From CAVPLU01 sp050012535 (GTDB lineage Archaea; Thermoproteota; Bathyarchaeia; 40CM-2-53-6): DNA of 29,115 nucleotides. Each line of letters opens with the position of its first letter. Position 1 is the first letter of the stretch. The translations under genes were made by a program, and so were the position numbers. Below the pieces are notes generated by a model, which did not search any database, was not told the origin of the DNA, and saw nothing but the letters and a program-made list of their open reading frames with translations. The DNA lies in assembly GCA_050012535.1 (NCBI GenBank), contig JBEKGZ010000030.1, positions 1 to 29,115 of the forward strand, read 5' to 3'. Shown piece by piece: positions 8,179 through 16,155 of the stretch.

Positions 8179-8316
8179 CTCGATTCCTTTCTTCGGGTTT
8201 AGCGTGTTGAGTATTTAGTATTTCCAGATCTCGACTGCCCCAGTGGGTTCGCTCCAACAGTGCTATCCCCCTACTTGCGGCATGAGACTCGTTCTATCGC
8301 ATCTTCAATCAAAGCC

Positions 8317-8324
8317 TTTTATTG
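8317..8324 (+). promoter_or_regulatory. TATA-like box for the plus-strand acyl-CoA synthetase
   Basis: CCTTTTATTG at 8315-8324 would place transcription start near 8346. That lies downstream of the first possible ATG (8243) and 20 bases before ATG 8366, so it favours the shorter protein. Confidence 0.45.
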
Positions 8325-8365
8325 CATGTCAATGCTCGGATCGTTCCGTCCGGAGTGTCAATGGA

Positions 8366-10294
8366 ATGAGTGGAGCGCAGAAGATAGAATATCCACCGCA
8401 TCTTAGGGAGATTCTGGAACGTGCTCTGAAGGATACGGAAGGATTCTGGGGCGAAGCCGCCCGTGAGCTCCATTGGTTCAAGCCTTGGGATCGTGTCTTC
8501 GAATGGAAGTATCCGAATTTCAAATGGTTCACCGGAGGGACAACGAATCTCTCTTACAATTGTCTGGACCGTCACGTTCTGGAGAAAGGAAGAGGTAACA
8601 AAGCCGCGGTTATCTGGGAGTCGGGAGAGACAAGCGAAACCAGAGTTCTCACGTACAGCGAGCTGCTGGATGACGTGAAGAGGTTGGCTGCTGCTCTGAG
8701 GGCTCTAGGCGTAGAGAAAGGTGACAGAGTCACAATCTGCATGCCGATGGTTCCAGAAGCAGCCGAGGCAATGCTAGCGTGTACCCGGATCGGAGCTATT
8801 CACTCTGTGGTCTTCGGCGGCTTCGGAGCCGCGGCTCTGGCTGAGAGGATAGTGGATGCGGGTTCCAAAGTCCTGCTGACTGCTGACGTGGGCTACAGGC
8901 GAGGCAAAGATGTTGGGCTCAAGGAGGTTGTTGACGAGGCTCTAGAGACGCCCAGTCAAGTCCAGAAAGTTATGCTCCTCAAGAGAGCCAAAAAAGAGCC
9001 CAACATGAAGAAAGGGAGAGATTTGTATTGGGATGAAGCGCTCGAAGCTGGCAAGTCAGAGAAGACCGATCTCGCTCCGGTTGAGTCGAATGAACTAGCG
9101 TTCATACTCCACACGTCAGGCACTACAGCGAAGCCGAAGGGAACAGTGCAACCTCACGGCAGTTACCAAGTCTACATTCACTCCATGGGCAAATGGGTCT
9201 ACAACATGAGTGATCGAGACATCTGGTGGTCGACGTCAGACATCGGATGGATCGTTGGCCACAGCTACGTCGTCTATGCGCCGTTGCTCTTCGGCTGCAC
9301 CACCCTCATGTACGAAGGCGTCCCGGATTACCCAGCGCCGGATGTCTGGTGGCGTATAGTAGAGAAGCATCGAGTCAGCAAGATGTGGATCTCTCCAACA
9401 GGCGTCAGGGCTCTGATGAAGTTCGGTGATGAGTATCCTGCCAAACATGATCTCAGTTCGATCAACCTCGTAGTCTGCGCAGGCGAGGTCCTCAATCCCG
9501 CAGCTTGGAAATGGTTACAGCAGACTGTGCTGAAGGATAAGGTGCCCGTAATCGATCACATGTGGCAGACCGAGAGCAGTGGCCCGATGGTCGGCAACCC
9601 TGTAGGTATCGCGATGCTGCCGGTCAAACCCGGCTCGGCAACGATACCGTTGCCTGGGATCGAAGCGGACATCGTAAACGAAAGTGGCGAGTCGCTTCCA
9701 GTGAACGCGAAGGGAACCTTCGTTTGTCTACGTCCTTTCCCGGGGCTGACCCCGTCCTTGTGGAGGGATCACGATCGATACGTGAAGGACTACTGGGATC
9801 GTATTCCGCGCCGCTACTATACGGGAGATGCGGCTCTGCGAGATGAGGACGGGTACATCTGGTTCCTCGGTAGGATGGATGAAGTCATCAAGATAGCCAG
9901 TCATCGAATCGGTACGATCGAGATCGAGAGCACGCTCGTAGGTCACCCGGCCGTGGCTGAAGCAGCTGTCGTAGGCAAGCCAGATCCAGTGAGAGGGGAA
10001 GTCGCAGCGGCCTTCGTTGTTCTGAAAGCCGGTTATGCTCCGAACGACGAGTTGAGGAAGAGCCTCAAAGCACTTGTACGGAAATCACTTGGCAAGATCG
10101 TTGTAGTTGATGACATAGACTTCGTGGATATGCTTCCCAAAACTAGGAGTGGCAAGATTATGAGGCGTCTCATAAAGGCCGTGATTACGGGAGAGCCGCT
10201 TGGTGACTACTCCACAATAGAAGACCAGGGATCCATAGAGGAGATAAGGAAAGCCGCCGAAGCACTCATGGCTGGCCTGAAGAGGAAAGCTTGA
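8366..10294 (+). CDS. AMP-forming acetyl-CoA synthetase-like ligase
   Basis: 642 residues from ATG 8366 (an in-frame ATG at 8243 would add 41 residues with no family character). It has the AMP-forming ligase motifs in order: LHTSGTTAKPKGTVQPHG (ATP binding), WWSTSDIGWIVGHSYVVYAP, DHMWQTESSGPM with the classical W-Q-T-E of acetyl-CoA synthetases, TGDAALRDEDGYIWFLGRMD (hinge), and LPKTRSGKIMRRLIKA carrying the adenylation lysine. It probably makes acetyl-CoA or propionyl-CoA in the cytosol. It is more canonical than its divergent neighbour, and the pair likely arose by duplication with changed substrate. A TATA-like box at 8317-8324 suits this start. It is convergent with argH, with 32 bases between the stops. 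Confidence 0.88.
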   Translation: MSGAQKIEYPPHLREILERALKDTEGFWGEAARELHWFKPWDRVFEWKYPNFKWFTGGTTNLSYNCLDRHVLEKGRGNKAAVIWESGETSETRVLTYSELLDDVKRLAAALRALGVEKGDRVTICMPMVPEAAEAMLACTRIGAIHSVVFGGFGAAALAERIVDAGSKVLLTADVGYRRGKDVGLKEVVDEALETPSQVQKVMLLKRAKKEPNMKKGRDLYWDEALEAGKSEKTDLAPVESNELAFILHTSGTTAKPKGTVQPHGSYQVYIHSMGKWVYNMSDRDIWWSTSDIGWIVGHSYVVYAPLLFGCTTLMYEGVPDYPAPDVWWRIVEKHRVSKMWISPTGVRALMKFGDEYPAKHDLSSINLVVCAGEVLNPAAWKWLQQTVLKDKVPVIDHMWQTESSGPMVGNPVGIAMLPVKPGSATIPLPGIEADIVNESGESLPVNAKGTFVCLRPFPGLTPSLWRDHDRYVKDYWDRIPRRYYTGDAALRDEDGYIWFLGRMDEVIKIASHRIGTIEIESTLVGHPAVAEAAVVGKPDPVRGEVAAAFVVLKAGYAPNDELRKSLKALVRKSLGKIVVVDDIDFVDMLPKTRSGKIMRRLIKAVITGEPLGDYSTIEDQGSIEEIRKAAEALMAGLKRKA

Positions 10295-10326
10295 CCCAAC
10301 CATTCGCGACTCGTGCCAAACGCTCG

Positions 10327-11796
10327 CTACTTGGTCAGTCGTAGTATCTCATTCTGCAATCGGGCCTTTGACTGGGCGAGCTGTTTGCGTCTTACGCGCT
10401 GGCGGCTGCTAGTCTTCCTCAGGCTGATGGATCGTCTTCTCAGTAATCTCAGAGTCTCTCTTGGTGCGGGAGATCCAATAGATCTCTTACGCATCACAAC
10501 AGCCCCAAGAGTCTGAGCCCAAGACAGCTCAGCTTTCAGCTTGCCGATTCGATCACGAACGACCGGTTCTGCTTTCCGACACACGAGTTCAAGCCACACA
10601 TCCGCTTCGTTCGACCCGCTTTGAGAGAACTCGCTTGCAGCCGATGCCACGAGCTGGTGGGCGAGACGGAACGGGAGTCCGAACTTGGTTGTCAGTGTGT
10701 TGGCAATTTCCGTGGATGCGGTCATGATAAGGTCTGCACGGTCTGCTGTGATGTCTGCGACCTCAATCTGGGAGATCAGGATACGAACAATCGATGTTGC
10801 GTCTTGTGTGGCCTTTGATGATGCCCAGATGATTGGAGTAATCTCCTGCAAGTCTAGGTTGTAGCTCATGGGAAGAGAGTGAAGGATTGTCGCGATCTGC
10901 GAAAACGCCCCGATGGGCAAAGCGCACCTTGCGCGAACGAGTTCGATTACGTCCGGGTTTTTCTTCTGTGGCATGATACTGCTCGCAAAGGAGAGATCTT
11001 TGGGTAGCTGCAGGTGACCGACTTCCGGCGTTGTGTTGAAGATCAGATCCTCCGCAAGCCGACTAATATCGACTGACAACGTCGCCATGTTGGCCACAAA
11101 TTCGAGCGCGAAGTCTCTGGAGCCTACTGCGTCCAGTGAATTCTCGACAAGATCGTCGAACCCCAAGAGTGCAGCAACCGTGTCTCGGCTAACTGGGATG
11201 CTAGTGCCTGCAAGAGCACATGCTCCCATCGGGGACAAATTGAGGCGATTGTAGGAGTCCTCAAGCCTCTGAAGGTCACGGGCGATTGCATCGTGAAAAG
11301 CCATCAGGTAGTGCCCGTAAGTTGTTGGCTCAGCAGGTTGCATGTGTGTCCTGCCAATAAACAGCGTCTTCGAATGTTTGCCGATCATCTTCTGCAACTC
11401 AGCCAGAAGTGCAATGAGCAAGTCGATGAGCTGGAGGAGCTCTGTTCTAAGACGCATCCGTATGGCTGTAGCGACCTGATCGTTTCGGCTCTTCGCCAGC
11501 TGAAGATTCCCGCCGGCGGGGCTGCCTGCTCGTCTAATCACTACTTCCTCAATGGTCACGTGCACGTCCTCGGCGCTCGGGGTCTTGGGCATCGCGCGCA
11601 TTTTCGCAAGCACTTTCAAAATTCTGCGAGCGTGATCCCGAGTTATGATGGATTGGCGTGCGAGCATGACGACATGCGCCCGATTGATCTCGACCACGGA
11701 TTCGAACAGATATCTGTCAGATTCCATGCTGGAAACGAAGCTTCGAGCCTCTCTTCGAGCCGGCCCGAGTCTGGGGCCTCGGTATAGCAGCGACAC
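10327..11796 (-). CDS. argH: argininosuccinate lyase
   Basis: Splits argininosuccinate into arginine and fumarate, the last step of arginine synthesis; a cytosolic tetramer in the fumarase/aspartase superfamily. The signature loop SSIMPQKKNPD is present, with GRTHMQPAEPTTYGHYL and AKSRNDQVATAIRMRLR as the other conserved blocks that carry active-site His, Asn and Arg residues. Length 489 aa; the last 60 residues (LRLLRRRSISLRKTSSR onward) are unusually basic and longer than in most relatives. The start is GTG 11796, giving an N-terminus SLLYRGPRLG that matches the short start of archaeal ArgH; AAGGAGAAG lies 10-16 bases upstream. It follows argG on the same strand after 134 bases, probably as an operon. 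Confidence 0.92.
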   Translation of the reverse strand: MSLLYRGPRLGPARREARSFVSSMESDRYLFESVVEINRAHVVMLARQSIITRDHARRILKVLAKMRAMPKTPSAEDVHVTIEEVVIRRAGSPAGGNLQLAKSRNDQVATAIRMRLRTELLQLIDLLIALLAELQKMIGKHSKTLFIGRTHMQPAEPTTYGHYLMAFHDAIARDLQRLEDSYNRLNLSPMGACALAGTSIPVSRDTVAALLGFDDLVENSLDAVGSRDFALEFVANMATLSVDISRLAEDLIFNTTPEVGHLQLPKDLSFASSIMPQKKNPDVIELVRARCALPIGAFSQIATILHSLPMSYNLDLQEITPIIWASSKATQDATSIVRILISQIEVADITADRADLIMTASTEIANTLTTKFGLPFRLAHQLVASAASEFSQSGSNEADVWLELVCRKAEPVVRDRIGKLKAELSWAQTLGAVVMRKRSIGSPAPRETLRLLRRRSISLRKTSSRQRVRRKQLAQSKARLQNEILRLTK

Positions 11797-11930
11797 AGGA
11801 CTCTCTTCTCCTTGGGCACCATCTGATGATGATTAGGCGCTTTGTCTCTTCTGCAGTACGCTGGTAGCTCATACAAACGTCAGATGCTAGCTTCGCTTCA
11901 TGGCTCGAAGGCGCTCCTAGGATTCCAAGT

Positions 11931-13184
11931 CTACGGATTCGCTTTGGATTGGCTCGGTATGATGGAGACGATAGGAGGGGCTTGCTTCTTGGTCTCGATT
12001 TTGGCCTTGTGTGCAACCTGCGATGGTAGCCCCCAGATCTGGATGAATCCGACAGACCATCCTTGATCGAACCTAGAGCCTTTCTCATACGTTGCGAGGT
12101 TGGCATCATAGAGCGACATCGGCGACGAACGGCCTACGACGATGGCAAGTCCCTTGTAGAGTTTCAAACGGACTACCCCAGTCACTCGTTCTTGGGTTTT
12201 CTCTATGAATGCGTCAAGATCTTCGCGTAGCGGATCGTACCAGAGTCCCGTGTAGACGAGGAATGCCCATTGCTGTTCCACGTGTTGCTTGAAGTACAGT
12301 TCGTGTTTCGTCAACACACATTTCTCAAGGTCATGGTGGGCCTCCAGAAGCACAATTGCAGCCGGGCATTCGTACACTTCCCTTGACTTGATGCCGACGA
12401 GACGGTCTTCGAGATGGTCGATTCTGCCTATGCCGTGGCGTCCCGCGATCGCGTTTAGGCTCTCGATCAGTTTCGCCGGGCTCAATGGCTTCCCATTTAG
12501 AGCGACAGGTCTGCCTTGGTCGAACTCGATTTCAAGATACTCAGGTTCGTCGGGGGCTTTCTCTGGAGGAACTGTCCACTCATAGACATCGGCTGGCGGC
12601 TCGAGACTTGCATTCTCAAGAATGCCTGATTCCACAGATCGTCCGAATAGGTTTTGGTCGATGCTGTAAGGGCTGTCTAGAGTCACGGGGACTGGAATGC
12701 CCTTCTGGTTTGCGTATTTGATTTCCTCGGCTCTTGTCATGTTCCACTCGCGAATAGGCGCAATGATTCTAAGGTCCGGGGATAGTGACTTTACTCCTAC
12801 ATCGAATCTGACCTGATCGTTGCCTTTGCCCGTACACCCGTGCGCTACTGCACTAGCTTTCTCCTTGCGGGCAACCTCGACGAGTTTCTCTACGATGAGC
12901 GGTCGAGCCAACGCGGTGCTAAGCGGGTATTTGCCTTCGTACAGTACGTTGGCTTTGATTCCCGCGAATGCATAGTTCTTGGCAAACTCGTCCTTCAGGT
13001 CGACATAGTGGTGTTTGATAGCGCCGGCCTTCAACGCTTTCAGCTCGATCGCCTGAAAATCGTCGCCTTGGCCCACATCAGCAGTGAAGGTGATGACTTC
13101 AGCGTCGTACTTTTCCTTGATCCAGGGGATGGCCACCGACGTGTCGAGGCCACCAGAATAGGCAAGAATGACTCGTTCCACCAT
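11931..13184 (-). CDS. argG: argininosuccinate synthase
   Basis: Joins citrulline and aspartate with ATP to form argininosuccinate. The N-terminus VERVILAYSGGLDTSVAIPW holds the PP-loop S-G-G-L-D-T-S of the N-type ATP pyrophosphatases. Further conserved blocks are AVAHGCTGKGNDQVRFD (ATP/citrulline binding) and GIGRIDHLEDRLVGIKSREVYE. Length 417 aa, slightly longer than the usual 400 because of a C-terminal tail. First gene of an argG-argH operon, divergent from an AsnC/Lrp regulator. A TATA-like GCTTATTAAT lies about 60 bases upstream of the ATG, and a perfect inverted repeat (13204-13220) sits between the predicted transcription start and the ATG. Confidence 0.95.
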   Translation of the reverse strand: MVERVILAYSGGLDTSVAIPWIKEKYDAEVITFTADVGQGDDFQAIELKALKAGAIKHHYVDLKDEFAKNYAFAGIKANVLYEGKYPLSTALARPLIVEKLVEVARKEKASAVAHGCTGKGNDQVRFDVGVKSLSPDLRIIAPIREWNMTRAEEIKYANQKGIPVPVTLDSPYSIDQNLFGRSVESGILENASLEPPADVYEWTVPPEKAPDEPEYLEIEFDQGRPVALNGKPLSPAKLIESLNAIAGRHGIGRIDHLEDRLVGIKSREVYECPAAIVLLEAHHDLEKCVLTKHELYFKQHVEQQWAFLVYTGLWYDPLREDLDAFIEKTQERVTGVVRLKLYKGLAIVVGRSSPMSLYDANLATYEKGSRFDQGWSVGFIQIWGLPSQVAHKAKIETKKQAPPIVSIIPSQSKANP

Positions 13185-13203
13185 CTCGTTTTCACTCGTT
13201 CAT

Positions 13204-13220
13204 GTTTCAGTAATTGAAAC
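13204..13220. promoter_or_regulatory. operator-like palindrome in the argG leader
   Basis: GTTTCAGTAATTGAAAC: perfect 6-base arms around five bases. It lies just downstream of the predicted argG transcription start (TATA-like box at 13243-13252, minus strand), where a bound repressor would block transcription. The divergent AsnC/Lrp protein is the obvious candidate ligand (inference). Confidence 0.5.
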
Positions 13221-13315
13221 CGCATAGAGCATATGGAATCATTAATAAGCCTTAGGGAGGCACCAACTGTTTCCGCATGACCTCGCCTGTTTGCTGTTAG
13301 AAATCCTTGATATAT

Positions 13316-13331
13316 GTGCTCCTCTCAGCAC
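13316..13331. promoter_or_regulatory. operator-like inverted repeat between TATA box and start of the AsnC/Lrp gene
   Basis: GTGCT-cctctc-AGCAC directly follows the TATA-like CTTGATATATG (13307-13315) and ends four bases before GTG 13336. The position suits autoregulation. The sequence differs from the GTTTCA repeat in front of argG. Confidence 0.4.
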
Positions 13332-13335
13332 TTGA

Positions 13336-13794
13336 GTGATCGTCTTGCCAGACCTAGACGAGATCGATAAGAAGATTCTGAAAAAGCTGCAAGAAGATGC
13401 CCGAATCTCATTCAAAGAGATCGCTAAAGAGGTCGGAACAAGCGAAGCCACGGTATTCGTCAGGGTCAAGAAGCTTCAGAAGAGCGGGGTCATCAGGGGC
13501 TTCAGGGCAATTCTGAATCCTCCGAGTATCGGAAAGCAGGTGACTGCATTCGCGCTCGTCAAGGCGGAACCCAAGTCTTATCCGAGAATGCTCGCACAAC
13601 TGATGAATCTCGAGGACATCTGCGAGATTCACGATGTCACCGGTGCCTACTACTCCATCCTTAAGTTGAGGACAACCAACTCCGAACAGCTGGCAGAGAT
13701 ACTCGACAAGATTGGCGAGATCGAAGGCGTCGCTGGAACAGAAACCGTCATCGTTCTCAGAACGATCAAGGAAGAGACATCTATCAAGCTGTGA
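13336..13794 (+). CDS. Lrp/AsnC-family transcriptional regulator
   Basis: 152 residues with the two standard parts. The N-terminal winged helix has LDEIDKKILKKLQEDARISF and EIAKEVGTSEATVFVRVKKL (recognition helix TSEATVFVRV), with the usual G-V-I-x-G-F turn after it. The C-terminal RAM ligand-binding domain shows the alternating strand pattern (TAFALVKAEP) and the G-A-Y-Y-S-I-L core of the amino-acid site. Such proteins form octamers that sense amino acids. The start is GTG 13336, placed about 24 bases after the centre of TATATATG-like DNA, so the mRNA is probably leaderless. Being divergent from argG suggests control of arginine synthesis (inference). Confidence 0.9.
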   Translation: MIVLPDLDEIDKKILKKLQEDARISFKEIAKEVGTSEATVFVRVKKLQKSGVIRGFRAILNPPSIGKQVTAFALVKAEPKSYPRMLAQLMNLEDICEIHDVTGAYYSILKLRTTNSEQLAEILDKIGEIEGVAGTETVIVLRTIKEETSIKL

Positions 13795-13910
13795 AGTTCT
13801 CTAAGAACAGACCGAGCGGGCACTGTGTGTGCCTTCTCGATCAGTACAGAATTCCCCTGAACTATTGCCAATAATCTTTATTTTAGGGCCGCTGGGTCAG
13901 TGCTGTCGAT

Positions 13911-14062
13911 CCCGCGGTAGCTCAGCCTGGTAGAGCTTCCGAGCCAGGTGAACAGCCTGACGGAGACGCTGTAGACCTGCGCCCATGGCGCGGGCCGCTC
14001 AGCCTATCAGGCGGACAACGGAAACCGGAGTGTCGCCTGTTCAAATCAGGCCCGCGGGACCA
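13911..14062 (+). tRNA. tRNA-Tyr (anticodon GTA) with two introns and encoded CCA
   Basis: Acceptor CCCGCGG/CCGCGGG starts with the C1-G72 pair typical of archaeal tRNA-Tyr. D arm: GCTC/GAGC. Anticodon loop: CTGTAGA at 13969-13975 plus 14024. T arm: GCCTG-TTCAAAT-CAGGC; discriminator A, then CCA at 14060-14062. The anticodon stem closes (TCCGG/CCGGA) only after removing intron 1 (about 13942-13967, 26 nt, between positions 30 and 31) and intron 2 (about 13975-14023, 49 nt, the canonical 37/38 site). Intron 2 has the four-pair central helix CTGT/ACGG expected for a bulge-helix-bulge; intron 1 has a looser version (CTTC/GGAG). A/T-rich CTTTATTTTA at 13877-13886 is a likely promoter. Confidence 0.88.
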
Positions 14063-14079
14063 CGCTTCTTCTTCGGGAA

Positions 14080-14385
14080 TTGTCGCCGCACGAAGTCCAA
14101 CAAAGGTACGAGGCATCGGCCTCCCTTGAGAGGAGGGCTTCGCTGACGACGGTCCGCATCAAACCGCTGCAACGCTCTCACGGAACATTCAAGGAGGGAA
14201 CCAAAGGCATTCGAGCCATCAAGAATGCTGATACCTCGATCTTGGATGGCCAACGCATCTACAAAAAGCACATATGCCCACACCAAGGCTTGAACGGTAA
14301 GACACTCGGACAGGCGGCAGGACTCGAACTAAGCTTAGGTCCGAACAAGTCCGAATCACTCATCAAGAAAGCATCGAAATCGTAA
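14080..14385 (+). pseudogene. C-terminal remnant of a DDE transposase
   Basis: Residues around RSHGTFKEGTKGIRAIKN, LDGQRIYKKHICPHQGLNG and KTLGQAAGLEL match the end of archaeal integrase-core transposases, in which a typical sequence is ...R-x-H-G-T-x-R-E-R...G-x-x-I-Y-Y-N-x-x-R-P-H-Q-x-L-x-G-K-T-P-x-x-x-A-G. The catalytic Asp residues and the N-terminal half are absent, and the first 30 codons just after tRNA-Tyr have no transposase character. So this is a leftover of an insertion sequence beside the tRNA gene. No inverted terminal repeats were found. Confidence 0.6.
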
Positions 14386-14545
14386 TCAGCGGCACAAGAA
14401 GCATCTTGATCTCACGTATCGGGCGTGCTGTTCTATGCCTCGGGGCCTTGGGATTTCTGCTGCTGAGTTTCTTCACTAACCTCGCTTCTCTGCATCCCGT
14501 TGTTCATTCCCCCAAATCTTGGCATGTGCCAAGCGAGGCTGAATC

Positions 14546-15316
14546 TCAGACGAGCCGCTCTGGGATATTCCTTGAATCATGCGACACACTTGGCGTTAGA
14601 TGGAATTTCTGGAGCCTACGTTCTACCCGCGGATACCGTATTATCTCCTCGAGCTCAAGATCGTTCGCGAGTTTCCGTTCAATCCTTGAAATGCGGTCCT
14701 TCAGTTGACAGATGTTGCTTTCGGTAGAAAACGAGGACATGACCGCGGGATGGCAACTCACTCCAGCATCGCTTAGGTTTCTGAGCGCTTCTAGTTGCTG
14801 TTTGAAGCCTTCGCTGTTGGCTCCCGTGAGTTTCTCAAACTCATCCTCGCATGATCCCTTGAGTGAAACCCGCACATGGAGACACCGAAAAGCGGCCAGT
14901 TCAGCGCAGTAGGTTGAATCCGCTCCGAGCAGTATGCCATTTGTCTCAAGTATGAATCGGAATCGGCGTTGCCCTTCGATCTCGGTGAGTACGCTCAAGA
15001 GGTGGGATCTTCCAATCGTGGGCTCGCCTCCGCTTAGTCTCATCTGAACAAAACGTCTTCCAATGGCTACCCGCAGGAGTTTCTGAGCGGCTGCCGCAGG
15101 CGCAATGAATTGTCCTGATGAATCAGGTCGTTCCAAGATGCTTTCGGAAACCCAACAGAACTTGCAGAGCATGCCGCATCCAACGACATCGGCAGTTGCG
15201 ATGCCACCATACCATCGATCCGCTCGGAAACGATAGTACTTTCTGAGTTGTCCTTGTTCGGTATCGCTAATAACAATCGACTCGATCGCACGGTGACGAG
15301 AAAGCGCATCGTACAT
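14546..15316 (-). CDS. radical SAM protein
   Basis: 256 residues from ATG 15316 (a TTG three codons earlier is also possible). The cluster-binding motif is the C-x3-C-x2-C in VGCGMLCKFCWVSESI. It is followed by MRLSGGEPTIGR (the G-G-E-P motif that contacts the SAM amino group), FILETNGILL and the strand HVRVSLKGS, all standard parts of the partial TIM barrel. A preceding RADRWYGGIATADV stretch suggests relationship to uncharacterised archaeal single-domain radical SAM enzymes. There is no SPASM or other accessory domain, and the substrate is unknown. It lies 85 bases after a methyltransferase gene on the same strand, so the two may be co-transcribed. Confidence 0.82.
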   Translation of the reverse strand: MYDALSRHRAIESIVISDTEQGQLRKYYRFRADRWYGGIATADVVGCGMLCKFCWVSESILERPDSSGQFIAPAAAAQKLLRVAIGRRFVQMRLSGGEPTIGRSHLLSVLTEIEGQRRFRFILETNGILLGADSTYCAELAAFRCLHVRVSLKGSCEDEFEKLTGANSEGFKQQLEALRNLSDAGVSCHPAVMSSFSTESNICQLKDRISRIERKLANDLELEEIIRYPRVERRLQKFHLTPSVSHDSRNIPERLV

Positions 15317-15401
15317 GATTGCCAAAACGCAGTCTTCAGGGAGCCGCCCCTATCTAGCTTACTACCATTGTGAAAGCATGCCTGGGAAACAGGCCCTTTC
15401 T

Positions 15402-15869
15402 CTACACTTTGTACAGATAGAGAACGTGCAGCCCCAAGGGGACTTGAATAAGCTCGACCCGCGCCGGTGTCCAGTCAGGAATCGAGAAGTCGTGTGATAC
15501 GACACGAGCTCCACTAGGTAGTTCTCTTTCAAGTTTCTTACGCAGAGCCTCGTTGACCGAAGGCAGAAGGTACATCGTTACAATATCCGCATTCGAAAGG
15601 TCCGTCTGGAAGAGGCTCTCTCTTAGGGCGTGCAGGTTCGGTTTCAGTGAGGCTACGCTGTTGCGTATGATAGCGTATCGTTCGGGGTGAAGCTCCACGC
15701 CGAGTGCTCTAGCACCGAATTCGCTGGCGGCGGTCATCACAATCCTTCCGTCACCAGCACCGAGGTCGATCAGTCGCTCGCCGGGCCTTGTGTCGGCAAG
15801 GCTCAGCATCCTCCGTACTATCGGTCTCGGGGTTGGAACGAATGGCACATCCAAGCCGGTGTCGGTCAT
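15402..15869 (-). CDS. class I SAM-dependent methyltransferase
   Basis: 155 residues from ATG 15869, which has GGTAGG seven bases upstream; the frame is open 19 codons further to 15926, without family character. Motif I is LIDLGAGDGRIVM, the acidic residue ending the second strand is in ALGVELHPERY, and the next strand ends NADIVTMYLLPSVNEALRKK. The VPFVPTPRPIVRRML lead-in resembles small archaeal/bacterial methyltransferases distantly related to DOT1-like enzymes. Target unknown. It is followed on the same strand by a radical SAM gene and preceded by tRNA-Asp. Confidence 0.82.
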   Translation of the reverse strand: MTDTGLDVPFVPTPRPIVRRMLSLADTRPGERLIDLGAGDGRIVMTAASEFGARALGVELHPERYAIIRNSVASLKPNLHALRESLFQTDLSNADIVTMYLLPSVNEALRKKLERELPSGARVVSHDFSIPDWTPARVELIQVPLGLHVLYLYKV

Positions 15870-15982
15870 GACTTTTCCTACCTGACAACTTGCGTTCTCA
15901 TAGATAACTTTGTCAGATCTCAACACGGAGTTCGAGACAGAGTCGAACCTTCAGCTTCACGCATTCTAGGAATAGAGGTAGC

Positions 15983-16082
15983 TGGCGCCCTGGGCGGGAT
16001 TCGAACTCGCGGATCAGCCATCCTGATCTCCCGCGTCGATGGCGTGACAGGCCATCATCCTGGACCGCTGAACGACCAGGGC
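15983..16082 (-). tRNA. tRNA-Asp (anticodon GTC) with a 24-nt intron inside the T arm, encoded CCA
   Basis: Read on the minus strand: acceptor GCCCTGG/CCAGGGC, D stem GTTC/GGAT, anticodon stem ATGGC/GCCAT around CTGTCAC, variable CGAC, discriminator G, then CCA at 15983-15985. The T arm is GCGGG-TTCGAAT-CCCGC only after removing 16006-16029, an intron at position 53/54. The splice signal is a complete bulge-helix-bulge: outer TCGA/TCGA, bulges GGA and AGT of three bases each, central CGCG/CGCG, and intron hairpin GATCAG/CTGATC. Cutting after the second base of each bulge gives exactly the mature T arm. The gene lies between hypE and the methyltransferase gene on the same strand. Confidence 0.92.
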
Positions 16083-16155
16083 GTCTTAGTTGCCAGCGCG
16101 CATCTGAACCCGCGGCGGACACATTAAACGTTTTTGGGTCTATATTGCAGGTTTC

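Noticed and set aside
8243..8365. N-terminal extension of the plus-strand acyl-CoA synthetase
   Set aside because: No family character, and the TATA-like box at 8317 lies inside it; ATG 8366 is preferred.
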